DNA of 64,000 nucleotides, from contig CALUKF010000003.1 of NCBI GenBank assembly GCA_944321145.1, positions 53,123-117,122 of the forward strand. Reading direction: 5' to 3'. Source of the stretch: an uncultured Odoribacter sp. (GTDB lineage Bacteria; Bacteroidota; Bacteroidia; Bacteroidales; Marinifilaceae). Below, in pieces: positions 62,858 through 64,000 of the stretch (positions are counted from its first letter, which is position 1; each line of letters opens with the position of its first letter). A program made the position numbers and the translations under genes. The notes below the pieces were generated by a model. It made no database searches. It saw only the letters and a list, made by a program, of their open reading frames with translations, and was not told where the DNA came from.

Positions 62858-64000
62858 TCACAAGCGCAATGCAGTTGCCAAATCCCTTGCTTCTAAAATA
62901 TTGTCTTCAATCGAGCAATAAGTCCAACTGCCATAACGCCCTATGGAATAAATCCCATTTCCTGCCAGCTTCCCTTTATAAAAGGATACGGCATCATTGC
63001 CCTTCCGTTTTATATGTACATAAGCCGGATTCATCAATACCGCTTCATAATCCACTAGCTTTTGCCCGTTTACAATCCCCAAACGCTTCAAATCGTCCAA
63101 TACCCGTTCCAAATAAAGCCCTTCTTTTTCCAATAGGGCATTTTCCGGAAAACCGATTTCCACATACAAAGACATCCTGTCTGTTCCCAATATGTTGTCG
63201 TAATAGCCTACCCGGTAAAAAATAATGTCCCGGTCTGGCACATAAATCCAACTGTTCACCTCATCATCTCCCTTCCCGTCAAATCCCAGATTAAATACCA
63301 ATACCTTGTTGCAAGAAAAAGCATCGCGGGGATAATCAATGCCGCATTTGTTTAATAAAACAGGAAACGGCAAGGTTGATACCAAACGGTCATACGCGAT
63401 CTCCCGTTTGTTGGTCACCGCCACCTTGCGCCCGACATCAATGCGCAGCAACTCTTCCCCTAAACACAGGCGGCTGTTATCTATGTTTGCCAGTAACGAA
63501 CGGACATATTCCGATGCCCCTCCACGGGGATAGGTAAAGTGGCTGTTATAAGACTGGTTATTTCCGCAGCGGAAATTCAAAACAATGTCTTCCTTGTCCG
63601 CTTTCGGGAAAAAACGCCCCATCGCGTCCATATCCAACTTGTCCAAATCGCAGGCATACAACTTCTCATTATAAGGCACCAAGAACTTTTCCGCTATTGA
63701 CTTCCCCAGATTGGCATACACCATCCCCTTGAAAGTCGTGTAATCCTTTTGCTTTACGGCAAACAAATCATACAGGCAATCGATAAATTCCTCCTTGTCC
63801 AGTTGGTAGATATTCTTCTGGAAAGGGAAGTCGATATATTTGCCCTTATATAATATCTGCGTATGCTTCTCCACTTTCAGCAAAGAATCTGACGCAATGT
63901 TTTTACAGACATACTCTTCTATTTCCGGATGCTGGAAATGGAAAAAATGCCCGGAATAATCCCATACGAACCCATTCCTTTTTATCGTCCGGCAATAACC
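62858..64000 (-). CDS. UDP-galactopyranose mutase-like flavoprotein, partial
   Basis: The frame is open to the window edge, so the N-terminus with the FAD-binding GxGxxG motif is missing and 380 residues are visible. The first residues seen, NGFVWDYSGHFFHFQHPEI, match the GGRS/GFxFDxGxH region of the amine-oxidase/UGM superfamily. FTYPRGGASEYVRSLL near residue 155 and SIGRYGSWTYCSIEDNILEA near the end fit UDP-galactopyranose mutase or a related polysaccharide-synthesis flavoprotein. It likely belongs to a surface polysaccharide locus to the right of the window. A terminator follows at 62743-62762. Confidence 0.75.
   Translation of the reverse strand, partial: GYCRTIKRNGFVWDYSGHFFHFQHPEIEEYVCKNIASDSLLKVEKHTQILYKGKYIDFPFQKNIYQLDKEEFIDCLYDLFAVKQKDYTTFKGMVYANLGKSIAEKFLVPYNEKLYACDLDKLDMDAMGRFFPKADKEDIVLNFRCGNNQSYNSHFTYPRGGASEYVRSLLANIDNSRLCLGEELLRIDVGRKVAVTNKREIAYDRLVSTLPFPVLLNKCGIDYPRDAFSCNKVLVFNLGFDGKGDDEVNSWIYVPDRDIIFYRVGYYDNILGTDRMSLYVEIGFPENALLEKEGLYLERVLDDLKRLGIVNGQKLVDYEAVLMNPAYVHIKRKGNDAVSFYKGKLAGNGIYSIGRYGSWTYCSIEDNILEARDLATALRL

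Noticed and set aside
1..64000. CRISPR array, tRNA or rRNA genes, intact insertion sequence
   Set aside because: I saw no regularly spaced repeats, tRNA-like cloverleaf, rRNA core sequence or transposase-like protein in the window.

Overview
This 64 kb window is from a member of the Bacteroidales (Bacteroidota). The evidence is a SusC/SusD pair with an STN-domain receptor and FecR anti-sigma, a FecI-like sigma factor, many six-bladed beta-propeller lipoproteins, an NVEALA-type peptide gene, KorAB, an RteC-like protein, and house-keeping promoters of the Bacteroides type (TTTG, about 20 nt, TAnnTTTG). Shine-Dalgarno sequences are absent or weak. The family could be Odoribacteraceae or a relative, but this is a guess. 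I saw no rRNA, tRNA, CRISPR array or intact insertion sequence.

Layout. 1-1838: an ATPase plus a DUF4435 TOPRIM-like protein resembling the PARIS defence pair AriA/AriB, cut by the window edge. 1919-3124: a UDP-ManNAc dehydrogenase. 3784-6755: a two-component system followed by two PepSY-like periplasmic proteins. 6807-12433: dnaE, thioredoxin and an M23 peptidase. 12479-24857: one long minus-strand operon (lipoprotein, FecR, SusC, SusD, DUF4843, PKD-like lipoprotein, esterase-like lipoprotein, thioredoxin-like protein) ending at a clear terminator. 24983-25108: a 41-residue membrane protein. 25371-30292: an AAA_14/DUF4143 ATPase and a two-gene restriction-modification-like unit. 30402-30534: a long imperfect palindrome. 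30599-44056: an array of seven propeller lipoproteins with an NVEALA peptide, a thioredoxin-fold lipoprotein and two transglutaminase-like proteins, containing decayed gene ends. 44159-45325: a small periplasmic protein and an orphan ECF sigma factor. 45378-50534: topB and korAB. 50953-61150: corA and a run of envelope genes (AsmA-like, NamZ-like, DUF4837, DUF3108, Ig-like, kelch-like). 61295-61940: an MntA/HepT toxin-antitoxin pair. 62017-64000: an RteC-like protein and a truncated UDP-galactopyranose-mutase-like flavoprotein.

The most interesting signal is a 46-nt promoter-like element present four times with identical length and 32 invariant positions. It precedes the first gene of the SusC/D operon, the 41-residue membrane protein, the first plus-strand propeller gene and the NVEALA gene. 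Its two conserved blocks are spaced like the -35 and -10 of an ECF sigma factor. In the same window a FecR gene lacks its usual neighbouring sigma gene, and a FecI-like sigma gene lacks its anti-sigma. I infer one dispersed ECF regulon that couples a TonB-dependent uptake system to the peptide/propeller/transglutaminase locus. Two of the promoters place the start codon exactly 37 nt downstream, which also sets the start of the small membrane protein.
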